NCBI GenBank assembly: GCA_030426345.1
Contig: JAUHYU010000025.1
Span: 1-54,555 of the forward strand
Source of the DNA: Bacteroidia bacterium
GTDB taxonomy: Bacteria > Bacteroidota > Bacteroidia > Cytophagales > Cyclobacteriaceae
DNA length: 54,555 bases
Direction of reading: 5' to 3'
Notes under the pieces: model-generated
Database searches by the model: none
What the model saw: only the letters and a program-made list of their open reading frames with translations
Told to the model about the DNA's origin: nothing
Shown here: positions 8,887-17,006 of the stretch, piece after piece
Position numbering within the stretch: the stretch's first letter is position 1
How the letters are laid out: each line of letters starts with the position of its first letter
Made by a program: the position numbers and the translations under genes

Positions 8887-10284
8887 ATGAAAAAAGTAAT
8901 TTTAGGCATAATAGTATTATTTATTGGGTTTAATGGTTATTCCCAGCAGATCGCATTTCCAACCGCTGAAGGATATGGAAAATATACGATTGGGGGTCGT
9001 GGCGGTAAGGTATGCGAAGTAACGAATCTCAATGATTCAGGTGAAGGCAGCCTTCGGGCTGCAGTTGAAGCATCCGGAAAAAGGACTGTCGTATTCAGAG
9101 TTTCAGGAACGATCAGTCTGAAAAGCAATTTGGAAATTAAGAATCCCTATATCACGATAGCCGGACAAACAGCTCCTGGAGATGGCATTACTTTGAGAGG
9201 TAGACCTCTCATAATCCGTGCCGACGAGGTTATCATTCGTTATATCAGGGTACGGCTTGGTGACGAATCCGGAGATGCTACTGATGCTATCACAAGTAGA
9301 TTTACCAATAATCTTATTTTAGACCATCTTTCTGCAAGTTGGAGCATTGATGAAACACTTACGGTTTACCAAGGAACCAATACTACAGTACAATGGTGCA
9401 TAGTAACCGAAAGCCTATATGAATCTAACCATACCAAAGGAAGCGACCATGGTTATGGCGGTATTTGGGGGTCAAACTACAGTACATTTCATCACAATTT
9501 ACTTGCTCATCATTCCAGCCGAAATCCTCGCTTTGTTTCTGGAGCTGGAAATACCGACTACCGAAACAATGTATTGTATAATTGGGGTTACCAAGCAGCC
9601 TACGGCGGTGAAGTTTTTCAACCAAAGAAAGAAGATAAATATAATTTCACCAATATCAATATGGTGGCAAATTATTATAAACCAGGTCCTGCAACAGTTC
9701 CTGGTAAAGTAACCAATAGAATCGTTGCGCCATGGTCTCGAAACAAAACTGAAGATTATGGGAAATGGTACGTTTATGACAATTTTATTGTAGGAAACCC
9801 TAAAATGTCAGCGAATAACTGGCAAGGCGGCGTTCAGCCACAAGACGGTGACGAGTATGTCGATGGCTTAAAACTGGATGAGCCCTGGCCAGCAATGGCA
9901 ATAAATCAACAAAATCCTGAAGAAGCATATGCTTTAGTACTTAAAAATGCAGGAGCTGCTTTGCCCAAACGCGATCCTGTGGATATCCGAATTATTAATG
10001 AGGTTAGAAATGGGTATGCAACATATGAAGGGCCTACATACAAAAAAGACCACAAGGTTGCTGATAAATCTATAAAATGTGGAATTATTGATAGCCAGAA
10101 AGATGTAGGCGGGTGGCCGGAACTGAAAAGCACACCGGCACCATTGGATACTGACCATGATGGTATGCCTGATGCTTGGGAAATTAAAAATGGGCTCAAT
10201 CCAAATGACGGAGATGATAGGAATATTTATGGAAAAGATGGATTCACAATGCTAGAAAATTATCTAAACAGCATAGAGTTATAA
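8887..10284 (+). CDS. Pectate lyase, PL1 family, with C-terminal Ca-binding repeats
   Basis: The signal peptide MKKVILGIIVLFIGFNGYSQQ starts at 8887; an upstream ATG at 8857 would put ten extra residues in front of it. The body has the parallel beta-helix features of Bacteroidota PL1 enzymes: FPTAEGYGKYTIGGRGGKVCEVTNLNDSG at the N-terminus, SGTISLKSNLEIKNPYITIAGQTAPGDGITL, DHLSASWSIDE and NPRFVSGAGNTDYRNNVLYNWG. The tail has a thrombospondin-type-3-like Ca motif (DTDHDGMPDAWE, LNPNDGDD) that often ends secreted lyases. It would act with the PL10 enzyme on polygalacturonate. Confidence 0.92.
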   Translation: MKKVILGIIVLFIGFNGYSQQIAFPTAEGYGKYTIGGRGGKVCEVTNLNDSGEGSLRAAVEASGKRTVVFRVSGTISLKSNLEIKNPYITIAGQTAPGDGITLRGRPLIIRADEVIIRYIRVRLGDESGDATDAITSRFTNNLILDHLSASWSIDETLTVYQGTNTTVQWCIVTESLYESNHTKGSDHGYGGIWGSNYSTFHHNLLAHHSSRNPRFVSGAGNTDYRNNVLYNWGYQAAYGGEVFQPKKEDKYNFTNINMVANYYKPGPATVPGKVTNRIVAPWSRNKTEDYGKWYVYDNFIVGNPKMSANNWQGGVQPQDGDEYVDGLKLDEPWPAMAINQQNPEEAYALVLKNAGAALPKRDPVDIRIINEVRNGYATYEGPTYKKDHKVADKSIKCGIIDSQKDVGGWPELKSTPAPLDTDHDGMPDAWEIKNGLNPNDGDDRNIYGKDGFTMLENYLNSIEL

Positions 10285-10382
10285 AAAATGGAATGATCAT
10301 TTGCAATTACTATGATCGTTAAGTATAAGGATGAATAGTGGAAATAGACGATGTAAAAACAACGGTTTACCAGTATGATTGA

Positions 10383-10405
10383 TTCATGGATTTAAGATGC
10401 TTTTT
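10383..10405 (-). repeat. Dispersed 23-bp element, reverse copy
   Basis: Read on the minus strand the sequence is AAAAAGC-ATCTT-AAATCCATGAA, a perfect match to the consensus AAAAAGC-N5-AAATCCATGAA found elsewhere in the window. It sits between the PL1 gene and the third DUF1593 gene, ending 23 bp before the ATG. Confidence 0.75.
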
Positions 10406-10427
10406 CTGGATTTTCACCTAATAAATT

Positions 10428-11831
10428 ATGAAGACTATATTTTACTTTGTGCTAATATCTCTGATCCCTGATTTTAATTATGCTCAAACCATACAAGAAA
10501 CATCTTCCAATCCGGCTCAACTGAAACCTCGTATTGTTGTATTAACAGATATCTCAACTTGGGAACCAGACGATCATGAATCACTGATTCGTCTCTTGGT
10601 GCATGCCGATCTGTTAGAAATTGAAGGAATTATAATCACAACGGGCTGGAGTATGGATGATGTTAATAAAGTGAAGCATTTTAAAGATATCGCAACAGGA
10701 GTGATAGATGCTTATGAAAAGGATTTGCCCAATCTGCTAAAACGCTCAGATCAGCATGGATTTGAAGAGGATATTGGAAACCAAGATATTGGATACTGGC
10801 CAAGTGCTCAATACCTGAGAGATCGCACCATGTTTGGGAGTATGTTCATGGGAATGGATAAGGTTGGCGCAGCAAATAATTCAGACGGCAGTAATCTTAT
10901 TATACAATTGGCCGACGAAGATGATGATCGCCCAATTTGGGTAACTTTTTGGGGAGGGGGCAACACACTAGCTCAATCTATTTGGCAGGTACAGCAAACC
11001 AGAAACGCATCAGAGTTAAAAATATTTTTGAACAAGGTTCGCGCTTATGCCATAACAGATCAAGACAGGCCACAAAGGTCGAGTTTCGAAACGAGTTCTC
11101 ATGCATGGATGCGCCGTGGATTTGCCGATGATCTTCTTTTCATTTGGGATGATTGCGCCTGGAAGTATCAGAATGGTACAGGAAAAAACAAATGGCCAGA
11201 GTATGAAACTCATATCCAAAATCATGGAAACCTTGGTAGCCAATATCCAAAATACAAATGGGGAGTCGAAGGTGACACGCCAGCCTTTTTGCATATCATG
11301 CCTAACGGTCTCAATGATCCTGATAAACCTACCCAAGCAGGTTGGGGTGGTTATTCTGAATGGGGGCTGGGTGAAGACAACAATGGCTATTCGTTTGTAA
11401 ACTATACAGGAAACGTCAGTAAAGCCTGTAGGCAATATGAGGATTACTTTTATGCTGCTACATTTAATAATTTTGCAGCCAGAATGGATTGGGCTAAAGG
11501 TGGAATAGGAAACCGAAATCCGATTGTTGTAATTGATGGCGACAGCAGTACAAACATCATTGCAAGAAAAACACAACAAGGTGCTGCCGTTACCCTTGAT
11601 GCATCAGCTACCTTTGACCCAGATAGAGACTCATTGACTTATCATTGGTGGGTTCAACCCGAAACATTAAATGATGATGTGATCATCTCAAACAGTGATT
11701 CTAGTAAAGCCACACTAACAGTACCGTCAAATGCTGCTGGGAAGAGCTTTCATGTAATTTGCGAGGTTACAGACAATGGAGTACACAATCTATCCAGTTA
11801 TCGTAGGATAATTTTTGAGCTGACTGAATAA
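10428..11831 (+). CDS. DUF1593 (nucleoside-hydrolase-like) secreted protein 3
   Basis: A signal peptide ends near NYAQ. The DUF1593 domain has RIVVLTDISTWEPDDHESLIRLLVHADLLEIEGIIITTG and RPIWVTFWGGGNTLAQSI, then a GDTPAFLHIMPNGL block shared with paralogue 2. A PKD/Ig-like tail follows (VTLDASATFDPDRDSLTYHWWVQPE). It is closer in plan to paralogue 2 than to paralogue 1, which lacks the tail. The 143-bp gap and the 23-bp element in front suggest it may have its own promoter. No terminator hairpin was found after it. Confidence 0.88.
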   Translation: MKTIFYFVLISLIPDFNYAQTIQETSSNPAQLKPRIVVLTDISTWEPDDHESLIRLLVHADLLEIEGIIITTGWSMDDVNKVKHFKDIATGVIDAYEKDLPNLLKRSDQHGFEEDIGNQDIGYWPSAQYLRDRTMFGSMFMGMDKVGAANNSDGSNLIIQLADEDDDRPIWVTFWGGGNTLAQSIWQVQQTRNASELKIFLNKVRAYAITDQDRPQRSSFETSSHAWMRRGFADDLLFIWDDCAWKYQNGTGKNKWPEYETHIQNHGNLGSQYPKYKWGVEGDTPAFLHIMPNGLNDPDKPTQAGWGGYSEWGLGEDNNGYSFVNYTGNVSKACRQYEDYFYAATFNNFAARMDWAKGGIGNRNPIVVIDGDSSTNIIARKTQQGAAVTLDASATFDPDRDSLTYHWWVQPETLNDDVIISNSDSSKATLTVPSNAAGKSFHVICEVTDNGVHNLSSYRRIIFELTE

Positions 11832-12092
11832 GTGTAACATCACCAATAAAAAATTAGTTTAAGTTATATGATAATTGACAAAGTCATCGCTGTTACGGAC
11901 AATACGACACAACTTGCTGTAAAGAAAAGAGATCTAGGTTTAGAAATTGTGTTAACACACCCCTTTTTATATTCCGAGTAACGTTCCAAATATCCCTTGA
12001 TAGTCCTCTTATAATATTAAAAAGATTTGCGTGGAATATAAAATCGTGTCCTCCATAGGTGCTGATAATAGTTTTCTTTCCAAGATTAGATT

Positions 12093-13037
12093 CTAATTAA
12101 TGTTGCTGTAGGTTTCGGTGGCCTTATTATCCCCTAAGGATTTGAGAATAGTTTTCAAACCTTTCATATTTAATCTTAAACCATCCATAGCATCTTCTGC
12201 AAAATCCTCATTAATTATTCCAATAGGCCCGTTGTATGAGCTATTTTGAATAATATGCATCATTTTTTCCTCAATATTCCCATCACCTATAGGAACAACC
12301 TTTGCTGGGTAACCGCCTTTTAATCCTGTCAAGTTTATGGCATAGAGGTAAGGTGATATTTTTGGATAAAATTCTGAAAAGCGTTGAATTTGTGTTTCTG
12401 AATGACTGAAATTATAGACAATACCAATATTCTTTAACTTGAGGTACTCTATAATGGCTATTTGATTTTCAGGTTCTCCAAACCATCCCCCATGGTTGTA
12501 TAGGCCTAAACTACAACCTATTTCATCTAACTTTTGAGCCACAAAGGAAACAGATTCCGCAGCAGTTTTTACCTTGTCCGCTTGGCTTAGATTGTCAAAA
12601 TCTGGCCAACCATCAAACATTGTCCACAATTGCGTTTTTGTTTTATGACGCTTAAAAAGTTCCAAAATAAGATTCAAATTTTTATCATGGGCAGGGTCAG
12701 GACCTGAATGAAACCAAAATCCTTGAAGTTTAATATTATGATTTTTTAAAGTCTCCAGCTCTTCGTCAAAAGAAGGTATATGTTTGATCCTCCAATCATA
12801 AGCAAGTTTATTGATACCTAGCCCTTCGAGCATTTCAGCACGTTCTTTCGGGGTTCTATTCTTACTGTCAAAGGGAACAATACACCACGCAATTAAATTT
12901 CCCCTTTCAAAGACAGATCCCAAATTGTTATTTTGATTTTGAGCTAGACAGGTAACAGTTATCGTTGATACAATAACTGGAATGATCAATTTCTTATAAA
13001 AGAAATATGACAGCTTTAATTTTAGAAAGGATTGCAT
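12093..13037 (-). CDS. Secreted xylose-isomerase-like TIM-barrel protein
   Basis: The N-terminus is a long signal sequence ending TVTCLAQ. The body looks like the AP endonuclease 2 / sugar-isomerase TIM barrel (PF01261): LAYDWRIKHIPSFDEELETLKNHNIKLQGFWFHSG, then LGLYNHGGWFGEP, IGIVYNFSHSE and LYAINLTGLKGG. The signal peptide places it in the periplasm or outside, as for several Bacteroidota family members of unknown substrate. It faces the pectin cluster tail to tail and may belong to the same sugar programme, but that is inference. The catalytic metal ligands cannot be assigned with certainty. Confidence 0.75.
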   Translation of the reverse strand: MQSFLKLKLSYFFYKKLIIPVIVSTITVTCLAQNQNNNLGSVFERGNLIAWCIVPFDSKNRTPKERAEMLEGLGINKLAYDWRIKHIPSFDEELETLKNHNIKLQGFWFHSGPDPAHDKNLNLILELFKRHKTKTQLWTMFDGWPDFDNLSQADKVKTAAESVSFVAQKLDEIGCSLGLYNHGGWFGEPENQIAIIEYLKLKNIGIVYNFSHSETQIQRFSEFYPKISPYLYAINLTGLKGGYPAKVVPIGDGNIEEKMMHIIQNSSYNGPIGIINEDFAEDAMDGLRLNMKGLKTILKSLGDNKATETYSNIN

Positions 13038-13220
13038 GTTTTGAATATTTAGTGGTAAATGAAGGCCTTGAACAAGTACAGATATTTTTCCAGTTACTAG
13101 TCTTTGTATCGGTATCTTTTCCTTTGTTGTTTAAAAATTGAATTACAAAAAAAAACCAAAAAAGATAAATATAGATAGGAAAAGATCGGTTTATCTCAAG
13201 AAATGTATGCAAATAAAAAA

Positions 13221-13250
13221 GGGAGTTAACTTATTTTTAAGTTAACTCCC
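13221..13250 (-). terminator. Perfect 13-bp hairpin with T-run on the minus strand
   Basis: GGGAGTTAACTTA (13221-13233) and its exact complement (13238-13250) enclose a 4-nt loop. On the minus strand six T follow the stem. It comes right after the 18-bp tRNA-Arg-like sequence at 13259-13276 in the same reading direction, which copies the order tRNA end then terminator seen at 46908-47028. It may be the original terminator of a tRNA-like locus or the terminator of the AbiE operon. Confidence 0.7.
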
Positions 13251-13258
13251 TCATCACA

Positions 13259-13276
13259 AATGTGAACCTGGAGGGA
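13259..13276 (-). other. Att-like site: 18-bp copy of the tRNA-Arg 3' end
   Basis: On the minus strand this reads TCCCTCCAGGTTCACATT, identical to 46968-46985, the T-arm and acceptor end of the tRNA-Arg gene plus four flanking bases. Similarity stops sharply on both sides. Such short tRNA 3' copies are typical attachment-site remnants of tyrosine-recombinase elements. The copy is inverted relative to the tRNA gene in this window, so a simple insertion between the two does not explain it. Confidence 0.65.
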
Positions 13277-13331
13277 AAACGACAGTAGCTTATTTAGACT
13301 GTTTTAAGGATACATCCAGACGAAAATTCAT

Positions 13332-13384
13332 GGAGCATTTAATCCCGAAATGATAGCCTCAACTATTATTTTCCATTGTTTTCA
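13332..13384. repeat. Imperfect direct repeat, left copy, beside the AbiE module
   Basis: These 53 bases match 15345-15397 at 44 positions by my alignment. The best part is the 40-bp block starting CCGAAATGATA (35 of 40 identical). The two copies bracket the AbiE genes and operator. On the minus strand both can be read as a short coding tail ending TMENN followed by Ser or Cys and a stop, so they may be ends of a lost gene rather than true insertion repeats. The rest of 13038-13490 holds the att-like site and hairpin and no gene. Confidence 0.6.
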
Positions 13385-13490
13385 CGCTTAGCAGAGTAAT
13401 TAATTTCGTAACATCCCTGATATTACGGGAACTACGATTACTTTATCAAGACTTTATCGGCTTTTATAAGTTTGTTCCTATTTGGAATGT

Positions 13491-14297
13491 TCATGTCAGT
13501 TCAATTTTCTTTAAGTGTCGCTTCACTTCTCTAGCTACTTCGTCAAAGTCGTGCAAATCTTGTATCTGATCGGCCATGGAAGATTGCCAACGTCCTTTGT
13601 ACTGAGGCAAGCGTTGTTCAAGCTTTTTATGAAAATCAGTCGGGTCAATTTCTTTGCTTTCACATTTAGTTCTAAACTCAGCCAAGTAAAAATCAACATC
13701 CATACCATGAACTTCCAATAGATACCAAATGTCGTAAAAATCCCTTGCCTGCATGCGTTGCATGACAGACCGTAGTTTTTCTACCAAAACTTCTTCGAGC
13801 GGGTAACAGAGGAGTTGATGTTTCTTCTGATCTGAGAAGCCCAGCAAAACATCTTTCATTACAGGCTCGAAAACCAAGGTTTCGCTCCTTGAAATATCAA
13901 CCTTTATTTTTTTGTTGGCACCCAGTCCTCCAAGCGGACCAACATAACCGATGTAGAAATTGATGCCACCATCTTCATGCTCATTATTATCTATTATTTC
14001 CAGTGGAATATTCGCTTCTTCACCTATATATTCAAATGCTTCTGCAAACCATGCAAAAATTTGCTCATTTGAAATGTCATTATCGATCAAAGTAAAATCA
14101 AGGTCTTCTGAAAATCGGTAATCCTCGAAGTAGACTTTCTTTAGCACTGTTCCGCCTTTGAAGACTATTGTAGTTGAGAGGTGCTCATGATGTGCAATTC
14201 CCTGCAGAATCCAAGATAGGATGTAGTCTTTCTCAATCTGCTGATCTCGCACACCGACTTTTCTTGCCTTGTTTTGTATTTCTCCTGACTTGATCAT
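13491..14297 (-). CDS. abiEii: AbiEii/AbiGii-family nucleotidyltransferase toxin
   Basis: The 268-residue protein shows the family core: VFKGGTVLKKVY near residues 45-56 and YRFSEDLDFTL near 60-70, with the paired Asp65 and Asp67 expected to bind metal. A later VEKLRSVMQRMQARDFYDIWYLLE segment is typical of the family (PF08843). In characterised type IV systems the AbiEii toxin is a GTP-dependent nucleotidyltransferase that causes reversible growth arrest and can abort phage infection. The gene overlaps the antitoxin gene by 4 bp (ATGA) and follows it in the operon, the standard order. The key motif is complete, so the toxin may be active. Confidence 0.93.
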   Translation of the reverse strand: MIKSGEIQNKARKVGVRDQQIEKDYILSWILQGIAHHEHLSTTIVFKGGTVLKKVYFEDYRFSEDLDFTLIDNDISNEQIFAWFAEAFEYIGEEANIPLEIIDNNEHEDGGINFYIGYVGPLGGLGANKKIKVDISRSETLVFEPVMKDVLLGFSDQKKHQLLCYPLEEVLVEKLRSVMQRMQARDFYDIWYLLEVHGMDVDFYLAEFRTKCESKEIDPTDFHKKLEQRLPQYKGRWQSSMADQIQDLHDFDEVAREVKRHLKKIELT

Positions 14298-15115
14298 GTG
14301 TATATGGAAGATTTAATGGTTTCTGTTTCCAAATTTTGTTGAATGCTCCACCGGCTAATCATTTTACCAGATTTTGGAAGTTCAGTATCCAAGAGAACAT
14401 AGGATGTTGTTTTCGATTTCTGTAAATTCTTTGTAATTCCCGACTCTATTTCAAGTGTTTCAAGAAGGAACCCCAATCGTTTGATCACTGCTTGTGATTT
14501 AAAACGTTGAGTATATTCGAGTAGCTTGTCGAAATTGATTTTATCTTTTGACGTATAAATTGCTCTTGCAACTTCAACAATGCCTCCTACATAATCAGGT
14601 TTGAATAGACAGTCTACAAATGTCTTTTCAAGGTCTGAGCACTCAACTTTATTGAAACTATCAATCCAAATTTTCTTAGAACCAAAAAAGTGTCTCTCGT
14701 TGTGGTAAATGAATTGAAAAGGTGTGTTCTTAATCTTTAAGGTTGATGGTCTTATCTGTTTTGTAACTACAATTTGCTCTTTTAAAGATGGTTGAGTTAT
14801 CAGGTTATGTATTTGTAAAGCAGAGTAATAGCCGATGTAATGCTTAGTTCCTTTTGTTAAATGCTCTGCAACTAAATGCCAGTCAGGCATAAAAGTTTCT
14901 GCTTCTTGCTCATAAGGTATGATGTAGTACAATCCCTTTTTTAGGCGCATCAGAAGCCCTCTTTTTACCATGTCGCTAAGAAGCTCCTTTAATGCATTCT
15001 CACTAGAATGAGGCAAAGCTGTCATAGCTTCAGAATAATCAAAACAATCCCGATTCAACTGATTGAAGTAAGTCAGAATGTGATTTGATTGTGTAGAAAT
15101 AAGCTTATGTCTCAT
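14294..15115 (-). CDS. abiEi: AbiEi-family antitoxin / transcriptional repressor
   Basis: The N-terminal 90 residues form a winged helix (ILTYFNQLNRDCFDYSEAMTAL, then LLSDMVKRGLLMRLKKGLYYIIP), followed by the AbiEi C-terminal domain (HYIGYYSALQIHNL, SDLEKTFVDCLFKPDYVGG). Known AbiEi proteins antagonise the toxin without direct binding and repress their own promoter through two inverted repeats. Such a repeat pair lies immediately upstream here (15121-15207), which supports the call and the start codon at 15115. The gene is the first of the two-gene operon. Confidence 0.92.
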   Translation of the reverse strand: MRHKLISTQSNHILTYFNQLNRDCFDYSEAMTALPHSSENALKELLSDMVKRGLLMRLKKGLYYIIPYEQEAETFMPDWHLVAEHLTKGTKHYIGYYSALQIHNLITQPSLKEQIVVTKQIRPSTLKIKNTPFQFIYHNERHFFGSKKIWIDSFNKVECSDLEKTFVDCLFKPDYVGGIVEVARAIYTSKDKINFDKLLEYTQRFKSQAVIKRLGFLLETLEIESGITKNLQKSKTTSYVLLDTELPKSGKMISRWSIQQNLETETIKSSIYT

Positions 15116-15120
15116 AGCGC

Positions 15121-15207
15121 ATAGGTCAGCTTTAACCTGACTACAATGATACGAAAAATAATTTTAAAATTTATTATTCATAGTAAATAGGTCAGCTTTA
15201 AACTGAC
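15121..15207 (-). promoter_or_regulatory. Predicted AbiEi operator: two copies of an inverted repeat
   Basis: Two 21-bp sites, ATAGGTCAGCTTTAACCTGAC (15121-15141) and the same with one base changed (15187-15207), lie just upstream of abiEi. Each is an inverted repeat, GTCAG-N7-CTGAC. The two sites are 66 bp apart, about six helical turns. This matches the operator plan of characterised AbiE systems, where AbiEi binds two inverted repeats and bends the DNA for negative autoregulation. The first site begins only 6 bp from the start codon. Confidence 0.8.
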
Positions 15208-15344
15208 ATTATTACTTCAAAACATAATAATGTATCGTTTGTTGAAGTTTCAGCTCTCTTGTAAAGCTGGGGCTGTGGATTGGCTTGTTGGACTTTACAA
15301 AAGTGCTAAATACGGTAACCTTAAAAAATTCAAACAAGAATTAG

Positions 15345-15397
15345 GGAGTATTTGGTTCCGAAATGATAATCTCAACAATTATTTTCCATCGTTCTCA
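15345..15397. repeat. Imperfect direct repeat, right copy, beside the AbiE module
   Basis: Partner of 13332-13384, 44 of 53 bases identical. It lies about 140 bp beyond the AbiE operator. Between here and 16193 I see no intact gene. The stretch 15431-16030 contains only short frames. One on the minus strand (15769-15981) ends in a plausible protein-like tail (RVYLIAERIKKNWKLP) but matches no family I know. Confidence 0.55.
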
Positions 15398-16030
15398 ATA
15401 ACGAAGTACTTACACCCCCCACAAGCTTAGTTGTGAATTGCTTTCAGAAATGTATCTTTAGATGACTATTCACAGAGAAAGTTCAAATCATGCCATCTCG
15501 ACAAAGCACACTGATTATCAGCTGGTTTATATTCTTTCGAACATAATGCGGACAGATTTTAGTCTTTTTCGGACAGAGAGAAAGTTAGATTAAGCTGAGT
15601 TAAGTATTGAAACCCTTCAAATGTTTGACACTTTTTGCACTTTATTGACCAGATGGAATTGCATTGTCAAATACCCTAATTTTAATAAAGTACATTAAGC
15701 CGTCATATTAATTAGGTGATACTGTCTTTTAACATAGTAAACTACCTTGTGTAGAGCCCGCGAGGAATTTAATTTTGCACATAGTCTTTTTGAATGGGCA
15801 GTTTCCAATTCTTTTTGATCCGTTCAGCAATCAAATAAACCCGATTAATCAAGGATGTTTCGGATATATATGTATAATTAGCCTTTGACACTACTCGAAT
15901 TTGCAATGGAAGTATTCGGAATTTCAGCGAAATAAAAACATTTTCGATTCGAAGAATATACTCAAAACTGTTGGCGCTCAATTGATCTTAACTTTAGGAT
16001 CAGCTGAGCATAGAAAGATACGTTTGTGTA

Positions 16031-16718
16031 TTAATTCAATGAGAACTCTTCAGCATTTTCAAACCGATGGCGATAAGGAGTATGGCACCAGGTATGACGA
16101 GTATATCCCAGGTCAGATGATCCATATTCTGTACCACTAAGGAGGCAAATAAAACCACCAGCGTGGTAAGAACGGCCTCCCAAAGAATGACCTTTAAGCT
16201 CGGAAAAATTCTTTGCTTTCACCGGGCTCAAGGGTCAGTCGGAAAAAATTCCGGGCATCGCGAATGATTTTGTCTTTGGGAAGGATTGCATTGCCGGTCC
16301 GGATATAACTATCCACGGAATCGTTATCAATCAGGTAAATATCAATAAGCGACCAATGAAATGCATAGGCATCCACGCCCATCAGGAACGTGTCGTTGGT
16401 GTTTTCTTTATTTATCAAACTTCCTTTAAGCCAGACGACATCCCCTTTCTTGAGATTTAGCTTTTTAGGCTTGGGCAGAAATAGTTTGGATTGATTTCGA
16501 ACTTCCTCGAGAGTCACCTCTTTTTGTGGTCGGAATACTGTTAACAGGGAATCTGGGCATTGAGCATATTTAACACCGTCCAACAAATCCAGGGTGTATT
16601 CATGTTTAAGCTGCCATACTTGCGCCATCAAGGATGAGCAAATACCAGAAAACAATAGAACAAATAAAAATCTAATGCATCGTTGGTACGATGGTGCTTG
16701 TATCTTAAACCTTTTCAA
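16031..16718 (-). pseudogene. Truncated 7TM-DISM sensor N-terminus joined to an unrelated membrane tail
   Basis: From the ATG at 16718 a signal peptide (ends SSLMAQ) leads into a domain resembling the extracellular 7TMR-DISMED2 sensor module (WLKGSLINKENTNDTFLMGVDAYAFHWSLIDIYLID, LTLEPGESKEFF). The frame stops at 16194 after 174 residues, just where the seven-helix part should begin. In another frame, open from at least 16200 down to a stop near 16037, follows a two-helix membrane segment (LWEAVLTTLVVLFASLVVQ, then DILVIPGAILLIAIGL) that does not look like the missing 7TM region. The locus is therefore read as a broken or chimeric gene. A free-standing secreted sensor domain is the alternative. 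Confidence 0.55.
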
Positions 16719-16725
16719 AAAAGTA

Positions 16726-16774
16726 AAATCTATCTTAGTCCATTTTTTGTCATAAAATGGACTAAGATAGATTT
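16726..16774. repeat. Perfect 21-bp inverted repeat (hairpin)
   Basis: Positions 16726-16746 and 16754-16774 are exact complements around a 7-nt loop (TTGTCAT). The stem contains TATCTTAGTCCATTTT. It sits 8 bp in front of the start codon of the broken sensor gene and 230 bp after the PIN gene. On the minus strand the stem is followed by a short T-rich stretch, so it could be a terminator for the PIN gene. An operator or a small mobile-element remnant is also possible. The rest of the gap to 17006 shows nothing else. Confidence 0.7.
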
Positions 16775-17006
16775 AATTATAAATGAGACGTTCTGTGCGC
16801 GTACAAGGAATAATTAAATAGCGTGTATAGCTTTAAAACAAATAGTAACCAATTTCAATGATAATCGAAAATAATTATTTGTCAAATTTAAAGTGAATTC
16901 ATGGCTTCCTGCTATTGTATGTTGTCTTTAGGAGCTTGATGGGTTATTATATATATAGGTTTAGTCACGATGAACCTACTGATGACAATCGTTTGTTAGC
17001 TGGATC

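Noticed and set aside
10383-10405. The 23-bp element as a rho-independent terminator
   Set aside because: A single copy has no internal hairpin; it shows only a GCTTTTT end. Several copies lie upstream of genes or inside coding sequence.
11016-11579. Long 187-residue open frame on the minus strand
   Set aside because: It lies fully inside the third DUF1593 gene, has no family likeness and has a Cys-rich, irregular composition typical of an antisense shadow.
15230-15430. 66-residue frame after the AbiE operator
   Set aside because: No recognisable features, and it contains half of the 53-bp repeat, so it is probably not a gene.
15901-16140. 79-residue plus-strand frame
   Set aside because: It overlaps the minus-strand membrane segment of the broken sensor locus and has no protein-like pattern.
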